The notes under the pieces are model-generated. The model was not told the origin of the DNA, searched no databases, and saw only the letters and a program-made list of their open reading frames with translations. This document shows, in pieces, positions 1 to 7,427 of a stretch of DNA of 19,253 nt (the stretch's first letter is position 1; each line of letters opens with the position of its first letter). The DNA lies in NCBI GenBank assembly GCA_902485915.1, contig CABTMH010000126.1, forward strand, positions 1 to 19,253, in the 5' to 3' direction. The translations under genes and the position numbers were made by a program. The stretch is from an uncultured Oribacterium sp. GTDB taxonomy: Bacteria > Bacillota > Clostridia > Lachnospirales > Lachnospiraceae.

Positions 1-750
1 ACCAGCCTCGATGCGCTCATTCTTATAGGTGCCTGCAACCGGGTGCTGGAATCTGGTCGGGTTGGTAGAGTTACCAGTGATGGAAACGTCTACGTTCTCC
101 TTCCACATGATAGCTACGCCCTCTGGAACAGAGTTTGCGCCATAGCAGTTAACCTTCGCTCTCGGGCCATCGGAATAAGCGATGCGCTCTGTCTCGGTTA
201 CGGTGTTGGTATATGGATCATACTCAGTCTCCACGAAAGTGAAGCCGTTGATTCTGGAGATGATCTTCGCAGCGTCCTTGCCGAGGCCGTTCAGGATAAC
301 ACGAAGCGGCTTCACACGAACCTTGTTTGCGTTGTTTGCGATACCGATCGCACCCTCAGCGGCTGCGAAAGACTCGTGACCTGCGAGGAAGCAGAAGCAC
401 TCGGTCTCCTCAGAAAGGAGCATCTTGCCCAGGTTACCATGGCCGAGACCTACCTTACGGTTGTCTGCTACGGAACCAGGGATGCAGAAGGACTGAAGTC
501 CCTCACCGATTGCAGCGGCAGCGTCCGCTGCGTTTCTGCAGTCCTTCTTGATCGCGATTGCAGCACCTACGATGTAAGCCCAGCAAGCATTCTCGAAGCA
601 AATGGTCTGAACGCCCTTCACCATGTTGTAAACATCAAGGCCAGCGTCTTCTGTAATCTTACGAGCTTCTTCGATATCAGCGATACCGTACTTATTTAAA
701 GCTTCATTGATCTGCTTGATACGTCTCTCGTATCCCTCAAATAATGCCAT
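1..750 (-). CDS. GGGtGRT-family protein, N-terminal 250 residues (runs off the left edge)
   Basis: The frame is open from an ATG at 750 down to base 1, so only the first 250 residues are present. The protein begins MALFEGYERRIKQINEALNK and contains GLGHGNLGKMLLSEE, AGHESFAAAEGAIGIANNAN and, near the cut, GNSTNPTRFQHPVAGTYKNE. I recognise these from the GGGtGRT family, about 330 residues and common in Clostridia. The motif that names the family would lie beyond the edge. A strong AAGGAGGAAAT ribosome binding site fixes the start. The gene lies 24 bp downstream of the Fe-S scaffold gene on the same strand, so the two are almost certainly co-transcribed. No biochemical function is established for the family that I know of; the recurrent pairing with a scaffold protein suggests a role in Fe-S or metal handling (inference). 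No signal peptide or membrane segment is visible. Confidence 0.9.
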   Translation of the reverse strand, partial: MALFEGYERRIKQINEALNKYGIADIEEARKITEDAGLDVYNMVKGVQTICFENACWAYIVGAAIAIKKDCRNAADAAAAIGEGLQSFCIPGSVADNRKVGLGHGNLGKMLLSEETECFCFLAGHESFAAAEGAIGIANNANKVRVKPLRVILNGLGKDAAKIISRINGFTFVETEYDPYTNTVTETERIAYSDGPRAKVNCYGANSVPEGVAIMWKENVDVSITGNSTNPTRFQHPVAGTYKNERIEAG

Positions 751-774
751 CTTAATTTCCTCCTTCTGAGCTTA

Positions 775-1467
775 TCACTGCTTACGTGGATCGATGAACT
801 TAACAGCATCGTCGATACGACCGTACTGGCCCTTTGCCTTCTCCCAAGCGGTCGTAGGATCATCACCCTTCTTGATGAAGTCTGTCATCTTACCGAGGTT
901 AACATACTTGTAACCGATAATCTGATCATCCTTATCAAGTGCGATGTCCGTTACATAGCCCTCAGCCATCTCAAGATAACGAGGTCCCTTCTTCAGTGTA
1001 CCGTACATGGTACCAACCTGGGAACGGAGGCCCTTACCGAGGTCCTCGAGACCTGCACCGACTGCAAGTCCGTCATCGGAGAATGCAGACTGGGAACGGC
1101 CATATGCAATCTGGAGGAACAGCTCTCTCATCGCTGTATTGATCGCATCGCATACGAGGTCGGTATTTAATGCCTCGAGAACAGTAAGACCTGGAAGAAT
1201 CTCTGCAGCCATAGCAGCAGAATGAGTCATACCGGAGCAGCCGATGGTCTCAACGAGTGCCTCCTGGATGATACCTTCCTTAACGTTCAGAGAAAGCTTG
1301 CAGGCACCCTGCTGTGGTGCACACCAGCCTACACCGTGTGTGAATCCGGAAATATCCTTCACTTCCTTGGACTGTACCCACTTTCCCTCTTCAGGAATAG
1401 GAGCAGCACCATGATGAACACCCTGTGCGATAGGGCACATGTTCTCAACCTCATTTGTATAGGTCAT
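775..1467 (-). CDS. NifU/IscU-type iron-sulfur cluster assembly scaffold protein
   Basis: A 230-residue cytosolic protein of the clostridial NifU-like scaffold family, usually annotated as iron-sulfur cluster assembly scaffold protein. Candidate cluster ligands are Cys49 (GVGWCAPQQGACKL, with Cys56) and Cys77 in ETIGCSGMTHSAAMAAEI, the segment matching the conserved Cys loop of IscU. Cys11 and Cys106 are additional. The C-terminal half (SQVGTMYGTLKKGPRYLEMAEGY and onward) is longer than in classical IscU of about 130 residues and is typical of this subfamily. GAAAGGAGATTCAT precedes the ATG. It is the first gene of a two-gene operon with the GGGtGRT gene, behind a TTGAAT-17-TAAAAT promoter. 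No IscS or SUF genes are adjacent, so this is not a complete assembly operon. The family call is solid; the client proteins are unknown. Confidence 0.88.
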   Translation of the reverse strand: MTYTNEVENMCPIAQGVHHGAAPIPEEGKWVQSKEVKDISGFTHGVGWCAPQQGACKLSLNVKEGIIQEALVETIGCSGMTHSAAMAAEILPGLTVLEALNTDLVCDAINTAMRELFLQIAYGRSQSAFSDDGLAVGAGLEDLGKGLRSQVGTMYGTLKKGPRYLEMAEGYVTDIALDKDDQIIGYKYVNLGKMTDFIKKGDDPTTAWEKAKGQYGRIDDAVKFIDPRKQ

Positions 1468-1495
1468 ATGAATCTCCTTTCAACAATCCACGCAG

Positions 1496-1524
1496 ATTTT
1501 AAACGTGAACGACGCAAAATTCAA
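1496..1524 (-). promoter_or_regulatory. Predicted sigma-A promoter of the scaffold/GGGtGRT operon
   Basis: Read on the minus strand: a -35 TTGAAT (1524-1519), a 17-nt spacer and a -10 TAAAAT (1501-1496). Transcription would start near 1489, giving a leader of about 22 nt that holds little beyond the ribosome binding site. Confidence 0.6.
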
Positions 1525-1580
1525 ATTTCCGCAGCATAAAAAAGCTACCCTGGAAACTTTGTCTATTTTCTCACAAAGAA

Positions 1581-1606
1581 GGCGTGTATTCAAGTGAATA
1601 CACGCC
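1581..1606 (-). terminator. Rho-independent terminator of nfnAB
   Basis: A perfect 11-bp inverted repeat (GGCGTGTATTC / GAATACACGCC) with a 4-nt loop lies 33 bp after the nfnB stop codon. On the minus strand the stem is followed by TTCTTTGTG, a modest T-rich stretch. The plus-strand side has none, so it fits termination of nfnAB ahead of the scaffold promoter. Confidence 0.65.
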
Positions 1607-1638
1607 GAAAATTTCATGTATACAAAATTCTTTTATGA

Positions 1639-3033
1639 TTATTCTGCAGTACGACCATTCAGATAATCATCGATGCCCTTTGCGGCAGCCTTTCCTGCGC
1701 CCATCGCCAGGATGACGGTTGCAGCGCCTGTTACGGCATCACCACCGGCATAAACGGCGGTCTTCGAGGTCTGTCCGTTCTCTTCCTTCGCGATGATACA
1801 GCCATGAGCGTTGGTGTCGAGGCCAGCGGTTGTATCCTTGATGAGCGGGTTCGGGGATGTACCGAGGGACATGATGACCATATCGCAGTCCATATCATAT
1901 ACATCGCCAGGGATCGCTTCTGGTCTGCGACGACCGGATGCATCCGGCTCACCGAGCTGCATACGCTGGATCTGAACGCCCTTTACCCAGTCGTTCTCAT
2001 CGGTATAGATCTGAATCGGGTTTTCGAGGAGATCGAAGATGATACCCTCCTCCTTCGCGTGATGAACCTCCTCACGACGTGCAGGAAGCTCCTCCTCGGA
2101 ACGACGGTATACGATATGTACCTCTGCACCGAGACGAAGTGCGGTTCTCGCAGCATCCATCGCTACGTTACCACCACCGACGACGACGACCTTCTTACCA
2201 ACCTTGATCGGAGTATCGGAATCCTCACGATAAGCCTTCATAAGGTTATTACGTGTCAGGAACTCATTTGCGGAGTAAACACCGTTTGCAGACTCGCCCG
2301 GAATGTTCATGAAGCGAGGAAGACCTGCACCGGAGCCGATAAATACGGCATCGAAGCCCTCTTCTGTGAGAAGGTCATCGATGGTCAGGGAACGACCGAT
2401 GATGACGTTCGTATCGATCTTTACGCCGAGCTTCTTTACATTCTCGATCTCCGGCTTTACGACACGATCCTTCGGAAGACGGAACTCCGGGATACCATAT
2501 ACGAGAACGCCACCTGGCTGATGGAATGCCTCGAAGATAGTTACATCGTAGCCGAGCTTTGCAAGATCACCTGCGCAGGTCAGTCCGGAAGGACCGGAAC
2601 CGATGACGGCTACCTTCTTACCATTTGGCGTGCCCGGCTTCGCAGCTACATAGTCATGCTCTCTCGCCCAGTCAGCCACATAACGCTCGAGCTTACCGAT
2701 GGAGATCGCCTCACCCTTGATACCACGTACGCACTTACCCTCGCACTGTGTCTCCTGAGGGCAGACACGTCCACAGACAGCCGGAAGCGCGGAGGACAGT
2801 GCGATCACATCTGCTGCCGCCTCGATATTACCTTCCTTTACGTGGTGGATGAAGCCCGGAATGTTGATGGAAACAGGGCAGCCCTTCACGCACATCGGAT
2901 TCTTACACTCGAGGCATCTCAGTGCCTCAAGATGTGCTTCTTCGTCATTATATCCGAGACAAACCTCTTCGAAGTTTGTTGCTCTTACCTTCGCATCCTG
3001 CTCGCGGACAGGAATTCTATTCTTAACGTCCAT
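1639..3033 (-). CDS. nfnB: NfnB: large subunit of NADH-dependent reduced ferredoxin:NADP+ oxidoreductase (GltA-like)
   Basis: A 464-residue flavoprotein of the glutamate synthase small-chain family. Cys40, 43, 48 and 52 (CLECKNPMCVKGCP) and Cys87, 91, 97 and 101 (CGRVCPQETQCEGKC) are placed to bind two [4Fe-4S] clusters. The FAD motif GSGPSG is at 145-150 and a second dinucleotide (NADPH) motif GGGNVAMDAA at 287-296, followed by YRRSEEELPARREE. The C-terminal GGDAVTGAATVILAMGAGKAAA completes the FAD site. Databases often call such proteins 'NADPH-dependent glutamate synthase', but no large glutamate synthase subunit is here and the gene directly follows nfnA. In Clostridium kluyveri and Thermotoga that pair forms an electron-bifurcating transhydrogenase coupling NADH plus reduced ferredoxin to NADP+ reduction. 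The start has CAGGAGGCAGAGA upstream. The gap to nfnA is 14 bp. Confidence 0.9.
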   Translation of the reverse strand: MDVKNRIPVREQDAKVRATNFEEVCLGYNDEEAHLEALRCLECKNPMCVKGCPVSINIPGFIHHVKEGNIEAAADVIALSSALPAVCGRVCPQETQCEGKCVRGIKGEAISIGKLERYVADWAREHDYVAAKPGTPNGKKVAVIGSGPSGLTCAGDLAKLGYDVTIFEAFHQPGGVLVYGIPEFRLPKDRVVKPEIENVKKLGVKIDTNVIIGRSLTIDDLLTEEGFDAVFIGSGAGLPRFMNIPGESANGVYSANEFLTRNNLMKAYREDSDTPIKVGKKVVVVGGGNVAMDAARTALRLGAEVHIVYRRSEEELPARREEVHHAKEEGIIFDLLENPIQIYTDENDWVKGVQIQRMQLGEPDASGRRRPEAIPGDVYDMDCDMVIMSLGTSPNPLIKDTTAGLDTNAHGCIIAKEENGQTSKTAVYAGGDAVTGAATVILAMGAGKAAAKGIDDYLNGRTAE

Positions 3034-3047
3034 TCTCTGCCTCCTGA

Positions 3048-3929
3048 TTATTTATCTGCTTCGCAGCCGCCGGAGTGTGTAGCACCCTCCTGTAATGCGA
3101 GCATCGCTCTTCCCTCTTCGGTCTGGTACTGTCTCTGACGCTTCATCGCAAGGTCGAAATCCACGAGATGTCCATCAAACTCAGGTCCATCAACGCAGGC
3201 AAACTTCACCTTATCGCCGACGATCAGACGGCAGGCACCGCACATGCCGGTACCATCGATCATGATCGGGTTCATGGAAACGATGGTCGGGATGCCGAGA
3301 TCCTTTGTAGTGAGGCAGGCAAACTTCATCATGATGACTGGTCCGATGGCGATACACTTCGTGTACTTCTTGCCGTCTACGTTCACCAGCTTCTTCAGAA
3401 TGTCGGTGACGACACCCTTCTCGCCGTAGGAGCCATCATCTGTACATACATAGACATTGGCCGCCACCTTGCGAAGATCCTCTTCCATAATCAGAAGGTC
3501 CTTATTTCTCGCACCGAGGATGACATCTGCCTCGATGCCGTGCTCATGCAGCCACTTCACCTGCGGATACACAGGCGCAGCACCGACACCACCGGCGATG
3601 AAGATAATCGACTCCTTCTTCAGCTCCTCGATCGGTGTGTCGATCATCTCGGACGGTCTGCCGAGCGGTCCTACGATATCCGTGAAAGAATCACCGGCCT
3701 TCAGGTGGCTCATCTTCTCGGTGGAAGCGCCCACGACCTGGAAGACGATGGTGATGGTCTCTGCCTCCCGATCGTAATCTGCGATAGTAAACGGAATTCT
3801 CTCGCCCAGCTCTCCGAGCTTCGCAATCATAAACTGACCAGGCTCACACTTCTTGGCAACAAACGGTGCCTTGATGACCATAAGCCAGTCCTTGTCAACA
3901 AGGTGCTCAACTTTGGTTATTTCGTACAT
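3048..3929 (-). CDS. nfnA: NfnA: FAD/[2Fe-2S] small subunit of NADH-dependent ferredoxin:NADP+ oxidoreductase
   Basis: A 293-residue ferredoxin-NADP reductase-type protein, similar to the electron-transfer subunit of dihydroorotate dehydrogenase (PyrK). An FAD-binding barrel comes first (GQFMIAKLGELGERIPFTIAD near 32-51, GPLGRPS at 87-93). A nucleotide-binding domain follows (FIAGGVGAAPVYPQ, about 110-123), then a C-terminal [2Fe-2S] site with Cys230 and Cys233 (MCGACR) and Cys245 (FACVDG). Where PyrK has its first cluster Cys, this protein has Asp225 (MIDGTGMC), as in Nfn small subunits. I chose the ATG at 3929 (MYEITKVEHL) rather than one 12 bp upstream because GGAGG lies 5 nt before it; the upstream ATG has no good site and is itself part of that ribosome binding site. 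It is first in the nfnA-nfnB operon and would deliver NADH electrons to the bifurcating flavin. Confidence 0.9.
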   Translation of the reverse strand: MYEITKVEHLVDKDWLMVIKAPFVAKKCEPGQFMIAKLGELGERIPFTIADYDREAETITIVFQVVGASTEKMSHLKAGDSFTDIVGPLGRPSEMIDTPIEELKKESIIFIAGGVGAAPVYPQVKWLHEHGIEADVILGARNKDLLIMEEDLRKVAANVYVCTDDGSYGEKGVVTDILKKLVNVDGKKYTKCIAIGPVIMMKFACLTTKDLGIPTIVSMNPIMIDGTGMCGACRLIVGDKVKFACVDGPEFDGHLVDFDLAMKRQRQYQTEEGRAMLALQEGATHSGGCEADK

Positions 3930-4003
3930 GATTTCCTCCATGTTCTTCGTCTCTGAGATTCCAGGCCGCAGAGCGACTTCTACGCCTGAACCACAATACT
4001 ATC

Positions 4004-4031
4004 ATTATAGCATTTCTCTTCGTAATCTCAA
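4004..4031 (-). promoter_or_regulatory. Predicted promoter of nfnAB
   Basis: On the minus strand: TTGAGA (4031-4026), a 16-nt spacer, and a perfect TATAAT (4009-4004) preceded by TGC, an extended -10. Start would be near 3997, giving a leader of about 68 nt. Confidence 0.75.
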
Positions 4032-4096
4032 CAAAAGTTTCACAGGCTTGCTGCTTCTTTAACGATCTTTTGTTACGGTTCACACGTGTACTGATC

Positions 4097-4140
4097 AGGC
4101 ATGGGGCGGTGTCGGGAAGCCGGTAGCGGGCCCCTTGCCT
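4097..4140. repeat. GC-rich hairpin between the nfnA and mgtE promoters
   Basis: AGGCA-T-GGGGC (4097-4107) pairs with GCCCC-T-TGCCT (4130-4140): 10 base pairs with one T-T mismatch around a 22-nt loop. No T-tract follows on either strand, so it is not an ordinary terminator. It could be part of a longer mgtE leader or a DNA site. Confidence 0.5.
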
Positions 4141-4148
4141 GCATCCAG

Positions 4149-4178
4149 TTGACGAGTGACCAGTAACCTTCTTATGTA
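4149..4178 (+). promoter_or_regulatory. Possible promoter of mgtE
   Basis: TTGACG (4149-4154), an 18-nt spacer, TATGTA (4173-4178). Good -35, mediocre -10. It would give a leader of about 100 nt. No M-box (ykoK) magnesium riboswitch signature is recognisable in that leader. Confidence 0.4.
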
Positions 4179-4283
4179 CACAAAAAAAGGTTGCCATATC
4201 GAAATCGAATTTCTAAAATGAGAAGAGAAGTAAACGGTATACAGGGGCGTCTGCCCTCATATACAGATCACAGGAGGTGCGCC

Positions 4284-5876
4284 ATGGATGAACTGAAGCA
4301 GCAGGATGAAGAACGCACGCTGAATCAGGAAACAAGCGCTGCAGGAAAGTCTGTTTCGAATGTCGATTCCCGTTCACGGGTAGACGATGAGCCGGAGATC
4401 CCGGAGGAGTCACGTCCGAACCTGACCGACCTTTTCGAGTCCATCCCGGATGATGATAGAAAATCGGACGATGACGACCGAAGCCAGATTCATACCGATA
4501 CCGATGACTTCGATGAGGACAGGGCAGACGAACCGGAACGTGAGGACGAACTCGAAGAACTCATCGACGAGGGCAATAAGGAAGAGATCAGTGAATACTT
4601 CGAAGAGATGCAGCCGGCCGACTTCGTCGAAGAGGTCGATGACCTCGATGATGAGGACCTGCAGAAGCTCCCGAAGTTCCTGAATACCGAACAGCTGACC
4701 GAGATCATGGAGGAGGCAGATGATGACACGCGTCAGCGTATCAGTGAGCACCTCGATGATGATACCCTGCTCGCCATGTTCGAGGATATGTCGAAGGATG
4801 ATATCGTAGATATCCTGGGTGAGATGGAAATCGCGCATCAGAAGCGTCTGCTGAACCGCATGAAATCCGGTGACCGTCGGATCATTCATACCCTCCTGCA
4901 GTATCCGGATGACAGTGCCGGTGGTATCATGACCACCGAGTACATCGCACTGCGAGAAGACCGTACCTGTGCCCAGGCACTCGACACGATTCGTGACATC
5001 GGTCCGAAGACCGAGGTCATCGAGACGATTTACGTCACCGACGAGGAGCGTCTGAAGAAGCTGGTCGGTACCGTCGATCTCCGAGATCTCCTGAGCTCTC
5101 CGCGTAACACGAAGCTGTCCGAGATCATGGACGATCAGGTCGTATCCGTCGAGCCGGAGGTCGATCAGGAGGAGGTCGCTCAGGTCGTATCGAAGTATGA
5201 TCTGCAGGCCATCCCGGTCGTGTCCAGTAAGGGTTCCATCCTCGGCATCATCACCGTCGATGATATCATCGATGTCATCAACGAGGAGCACGATGAGGAT
5301 ATCGCGCACTTAGGAGGTACCTCCGCAGAGGAGGGTCTCGATACGACTCTCTGGGAATCGGTACGTATGCGTCTGCCGTGGCTGCTTGTCAACCTGCTGA
5401 CGGCTTTCCTGGCGTCCTTCACCGTCAAGATGTTTGAATCGACCATCGCGAAGGTGGTCGCCCTCTCTGCGACGATGACCATCGTCTCCGGTATGGGCGG
5501 CAATGCCGGCACCCAGACCATGTCCGTCATGGTCCGTGAGCTCGCAAACGACGAGATCACGTTTAAGGAAAGCTGGAAGTCCTTCGTGAAGGAGATCCTG
5601 CTCGGCGTCGTCGATGGTGCTGCCACCGGTCTCGTAACCGGCATCGTGGTCGCCCTTCTCTATGGCAATGTCTATCTCGGACTCATCATCTTCCTCGCGA
5701 TGATCGGCAACCTCGTGGTTTCCGGCATCTTCGGCTTCCTCGTACCGCTCACGCTCGAGAAGCTGCATGCCGACCCGGCCCTCGCGTCAAGTATCTTCGT
5801 GACGACCGCGACGGATGTCCTCGGATTTTTCATCTTCCTCGGACTCGCCAGCGCGTTTCTTCCGTATCTGGAGTGA
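4284..5876 (+). CDS. mgtE: MgtE-family magnesium transporter with extended acidic N-terminus
   Basis: A 530-residue membrane protein that imports Mg2+ and is gated by cytosolic magnesium. An Asp/Glu-rich, probably disordered stretch (about 1-90) precedes the MgtE N domain (about 91-205). Two CBS domains follow: about 215-277 after YPDDSAGGIMTTEY, and 278-338 ending in GSILGIITVDDIIDVI. The membrane domain runs from about 365 to 530 with the signature GMGGNAGTQTMSVMVREL (403-420) and ends in TTATDVLGFFIFLGLA, where Asp511 corresponds to the pore-lining Asp of the Thermus protein. Typical MgtE is about 450 residues, so the N-terminal extension accounts for the difference. The ATG at 4284 is chosen because AGGAGGT lies 5 nt upstream; an in-frame TTG at 4191 has no comparable site. 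It is transcribed alone and ends at a strong terminator. Confidence 0.93.
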   Translation: MDELKQQDEERTLNQETSAAGKSVSNVDSRSRVDDEPEIPEESRPNLTDLFESIPDDDRKSDDDDRSQIHTDTDDFDEDRADEPEREDELEELIDEGNKEEISEYFEEMQPADFVEEVDDLDDEDLQKLPKFLNTEQLTEIMEEADDDTRQRISEHLDDDTLLAMFEDMSKDDIVDILGEMEIAHQKRLLNRMKSGDRRIIHTLLQYPDDSAGGIMTTEYIALREDRTCAQALDTIRDIGPKTEVIETIYVTDEERLKKLVGTVDLRDLLSSPRNTKLSEIMDDQVVSVEPEVDQEEVAQVVSKYDLQAIPVVSSKGSILGIITVDDIIDVINEEHDEDIAHLGGTSAEEGLDTTLWESVRMRLPWLLVNLLTAFLASFTVKMFESTIAKVVALSATMTIVSGMGGNAGTQTMSVMVRELANDEITFKESWKSFVKEILLGVVDGAATGLVTGIVVALLYGNVYLGLIIFLAMIGNLVVSGIFGFLVPLTLEKLHADPALASSIFVTTATDVLGFFIFLGLASAFLPYLE

Positions 5877-5938
5877 TGTATTCTTCTGTTCCAAATCCGA
5901 ACTTTAAGCCAATACTTTACAGTTTTCTCATATGCACA

Positions 5939-5976
5939 AAAAAGAAGCGCCGCCCGGATGGGCGGCGCTTCTTTTT
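5939..5976. terminator. Bidirectional terminator between mgtE and adh
   Basis: A perfect 17-bp inverted repeat, AAAAAGAAGCGCCGCCC with its complement, around a GGAT loop. The GC-rich core is flanked by A-tract and T-tract, so it serves the convergent genes on both strands. Confidence 0.93.
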
Positions 5977-6023
5977 AAGAGAAAAAGTCATTGACTAAGC
6001 TTTCGTATGGATCAGATCGGATA

Positions 6024-7241
6024 TCAGAAATCTACCTCTGTGTCATAGTAGCAAGCCTTCAGCAGCTTCTCCATCTCTTCCTGAGACGGCTGACGAGGGT
6101 TGGAACCAGTACATGCATCACCGATCGCTCTCTCTGCGATGCCAGGGAGTCTCTCAAGGAATACATCCTCAGGTACGAAGCCCTGCTCTGTCGGATAGGA
6201 ATCTGCGCCATAGTTCTTGATGCAGTGCGGGATGTTCAGCTCATCGTTCATCTTACGGAGATACTTGATGAGGTTTGCAACCTTCTCATCATCGTTTGCG
6301 CCCTCGAGGTGCATGTAATCAGCGATGACACCATATCTCTTCTTCGCGGTCTCGTCCTTTGCGTTGAAAGCGATAACCTTCGGAAGGTACATAGCGTTTG
6401 CAGCGCCGTGGATGATGTGTGCGCCGTAATCAGCGAATACAGCACCGGTCTTGTGTGCCATGGAGTGAACGATACCGAGCAGTGCGTTCGAGAAAGCCAT
6501 ACCAGCGAGGCACTGTGCATCATGCATGGTATCACGGGCAGCCATATCCTCGTTGTAGGACTTTACAAGGTTGTCCTGGATGAGCTCGATGGCATGGATC
6601 GCAAGCGGATCGGTGTAGTTGCAGTTTGCGGTAGAAACATACGCCTCGATGGCATGTGTCATCGCATCCATACCTGTATGAGCGACGAGCTTCTTCGGCA
6701 TGGTCTCTGCAAGCTCAGGATCGACGATCGCAACATCCGGTGTGATCTCGAAGTCAGCGATCGGGTACTTCGTGCCCTTCTGATAATCGGTGATGATCGA
6801 GAAGGCAGTTACCTCAGTTGCAGTACCGGAGGTAGAGGAAATCGCACAGAAGTGTGCCTTATGGCGAAGCTCCGGAATACCGAATACCTTACACATATCC
6901 TCGAAGGTGCAATCCGGATACTCATACTTGATCCACATCGCCTTCGCAGCATCGATCGGTGATCCACCGCCCATCGCGATGATCCAGTCAGGCTGGAACT
7001 CGATCATAGCTGCAGCACCCTTCATAACGGTCTCAACAGATGGATCCGGCTCGATACCCTCGTAAAGCTGAACCTCAAATCCAGCCTCCTTCAGGTACTC
7101 CTCTGCTCTCTGGAGGAAACCGAAACGCTTCATGGATCCACCACCGACGCAGATCATCGCCTTCTTACCCTTGAAGTTCTTGAGCTCTGCTAACGCACCC
7201 TTGCCATGATAAATGTCTCTTGGTAAACAGAATCTAGCCAT
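6024..7241 (-). CDS. Iron-containing alcohol dehydrogenase
   Basis: A 405-residue group III (iron-dependent) alcohol dehydrogenase, reducing aldehydes to alcohols with NAD(P)H. The nucleotide-binding motif GGGSPIDAAKA is at about 91-101, followed by SSTSGTATEVTAFSII. Metal ligands by analogy with FucO are Asp192 and His196 (HTGMDAMTHAIEAY), His259 (VHSMAHKTGAVF) and His278 (HIIHGAANAMYLP). The spacing between the last two is 19 residues against 14 in FucO, a small loop insertion. The C-terminal ACTGSNPRQPSQEEMEKLL resembles the ADH half of AdhE. I place the start at 7241 (MARFCLPRDIY), which has AAGGAATATACT upstream, instead of an ATG 27 bp earlier with no good site. It has its own promoter with a Rex-like operator at the start site, which suggests control by NADH/NAD+. 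The substrate (ethanol, butanol or a diol) cannot be told from the sequence. Confidence 0.92.
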   Translation of the reverse strand: MARFCLPRDIYHGKGALAELKNFKGKKAMICVGGGSMKRFGFLQRAEEYLKEAGFEVQLYEGIEPDPSVETVMKGAAAMIEFQPDWIIAMGGGSPIDAAKAMWIKYEYPDCTFEDMCKVFGIPELRHKAHFCAISSTSGTATEVTAFSIITDYQKGTKYPIADFEITPDVAIVDPELAETMPKKLVAHTGMDAMTHAIEAYVSTANCNYTDPLAIHAIELIQDNLVKSYNEDMAARDTMHDAQCLAGMAFSNALLGIVHSMAHKTGAVFADYGAHIIHGAANAMYLPKVIAFNAKDETAKKRYGVIADYMHLEGANDDEKVANLIKYLRKMNDELNIPHCIKNYGADSYPTEQGFVPEDVFLERLPGIAERAIGDACTGSNPRQPSQEEMEKLLKACYYDTEVDF

Positions 7242-7309
7242 AGTATATTCCTTCTTTCTTTTTGACAAGCCTCTGTCGCATCACGAACGATGTGTCCGCC
7301 CGCCGAAGC

Positions 7310-7327
7310 TTGTTATTTCTTTAACAC
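7310..7327. promoter_or_regulatory. Rex-like operator at the adh transcription start
   Basis: TTGTTATTTCTTTAACAC matches the clostridial Rex consensus TTGTTAA-N4-TTAACAA at 12 of 14 fixed positions. It lies just downstream of the adh -10, where repressor binding would block initiation. Rex is the NADH-sensing repressor of fermentation genes. No rex gene is in the window. Confidence 0.6.
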
Positions 7328-7335
7328 ACGCAAAC

Positions 7336-7364
7336 ATTATAGCATTCTGCTCAGTCGATAGCAA
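7336..7364 (-). promoter_or_regulatory. Predicted promoter of adh
   Basis: On the minus strand: TTGCTA (7364-7359), a 17-nt spacer, TATAAT (7341-7336) with extended TGC. Start near 7329, leader about 88 nt. Confidence 0.8.
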
Positions 7365-7379
7365 TGGCAATTAAGTGAT

Positions 7380-7397
7380 TTGGTATAATTTTAACAA
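7380..7397. promoter_or_regulatory. Second Rex-like operator
   Basis: TTGGTATAATTTTAACAA matches the clostridial Rex consensus at 12 of 14 fixed positions, with a perfect right half TTAACAA. It sits about 15 bp upstream of the adh -35 and overlaps a plus-strand extended -10 (TGGTATAAT, 7381-7389). The centres of the two sites are 70 bp apart. Confidence 0.45.
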
Positions 7398-7427
7398 AAT
7401 ATTCACACTTTTTTGACCAAGTAAACG

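Larger units (their letters stand above)
3930..4283. other. Divergent intergenic region between nfnA and mgtE
   Basis: 354 bases without a convincing gene. From left to right it holds the nfnA leader, the nfnA promoter (4004-4031), a GC-rich hairpin (4097-4140), a possible mgtE promoter (4149-4178) and the mgtE leader with its AGGAGGT site (4272-4278). An open frame spanning 3907-4197 on the minus strand covers the promoter and resembles no protein I know. Confidence 0.7.

Noticed and set aside
1804..3138. 444-codon plus-strand frame opposite nfnB
   Set aside because: The opposite strand encodes an unmistakable NfnB with all cofactor motifs; the plus-strand product has no recognisable domain and arises from codon bias.
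4111..4140. Cobalamin riboswitch
   Set aside because: Only the 11-nt GGGAAGCCGGT matches. The following conserved segments and the outer stems of the class are not found, and a magnesium transporter is an unlikely target.
3907..4197. 96-codon minus-strand frame upstream of nfnA
   Set aside because: It contains the nfnA promoter and ribosome binding site, has no protein resemblance, and is better read as regulatory DNA.
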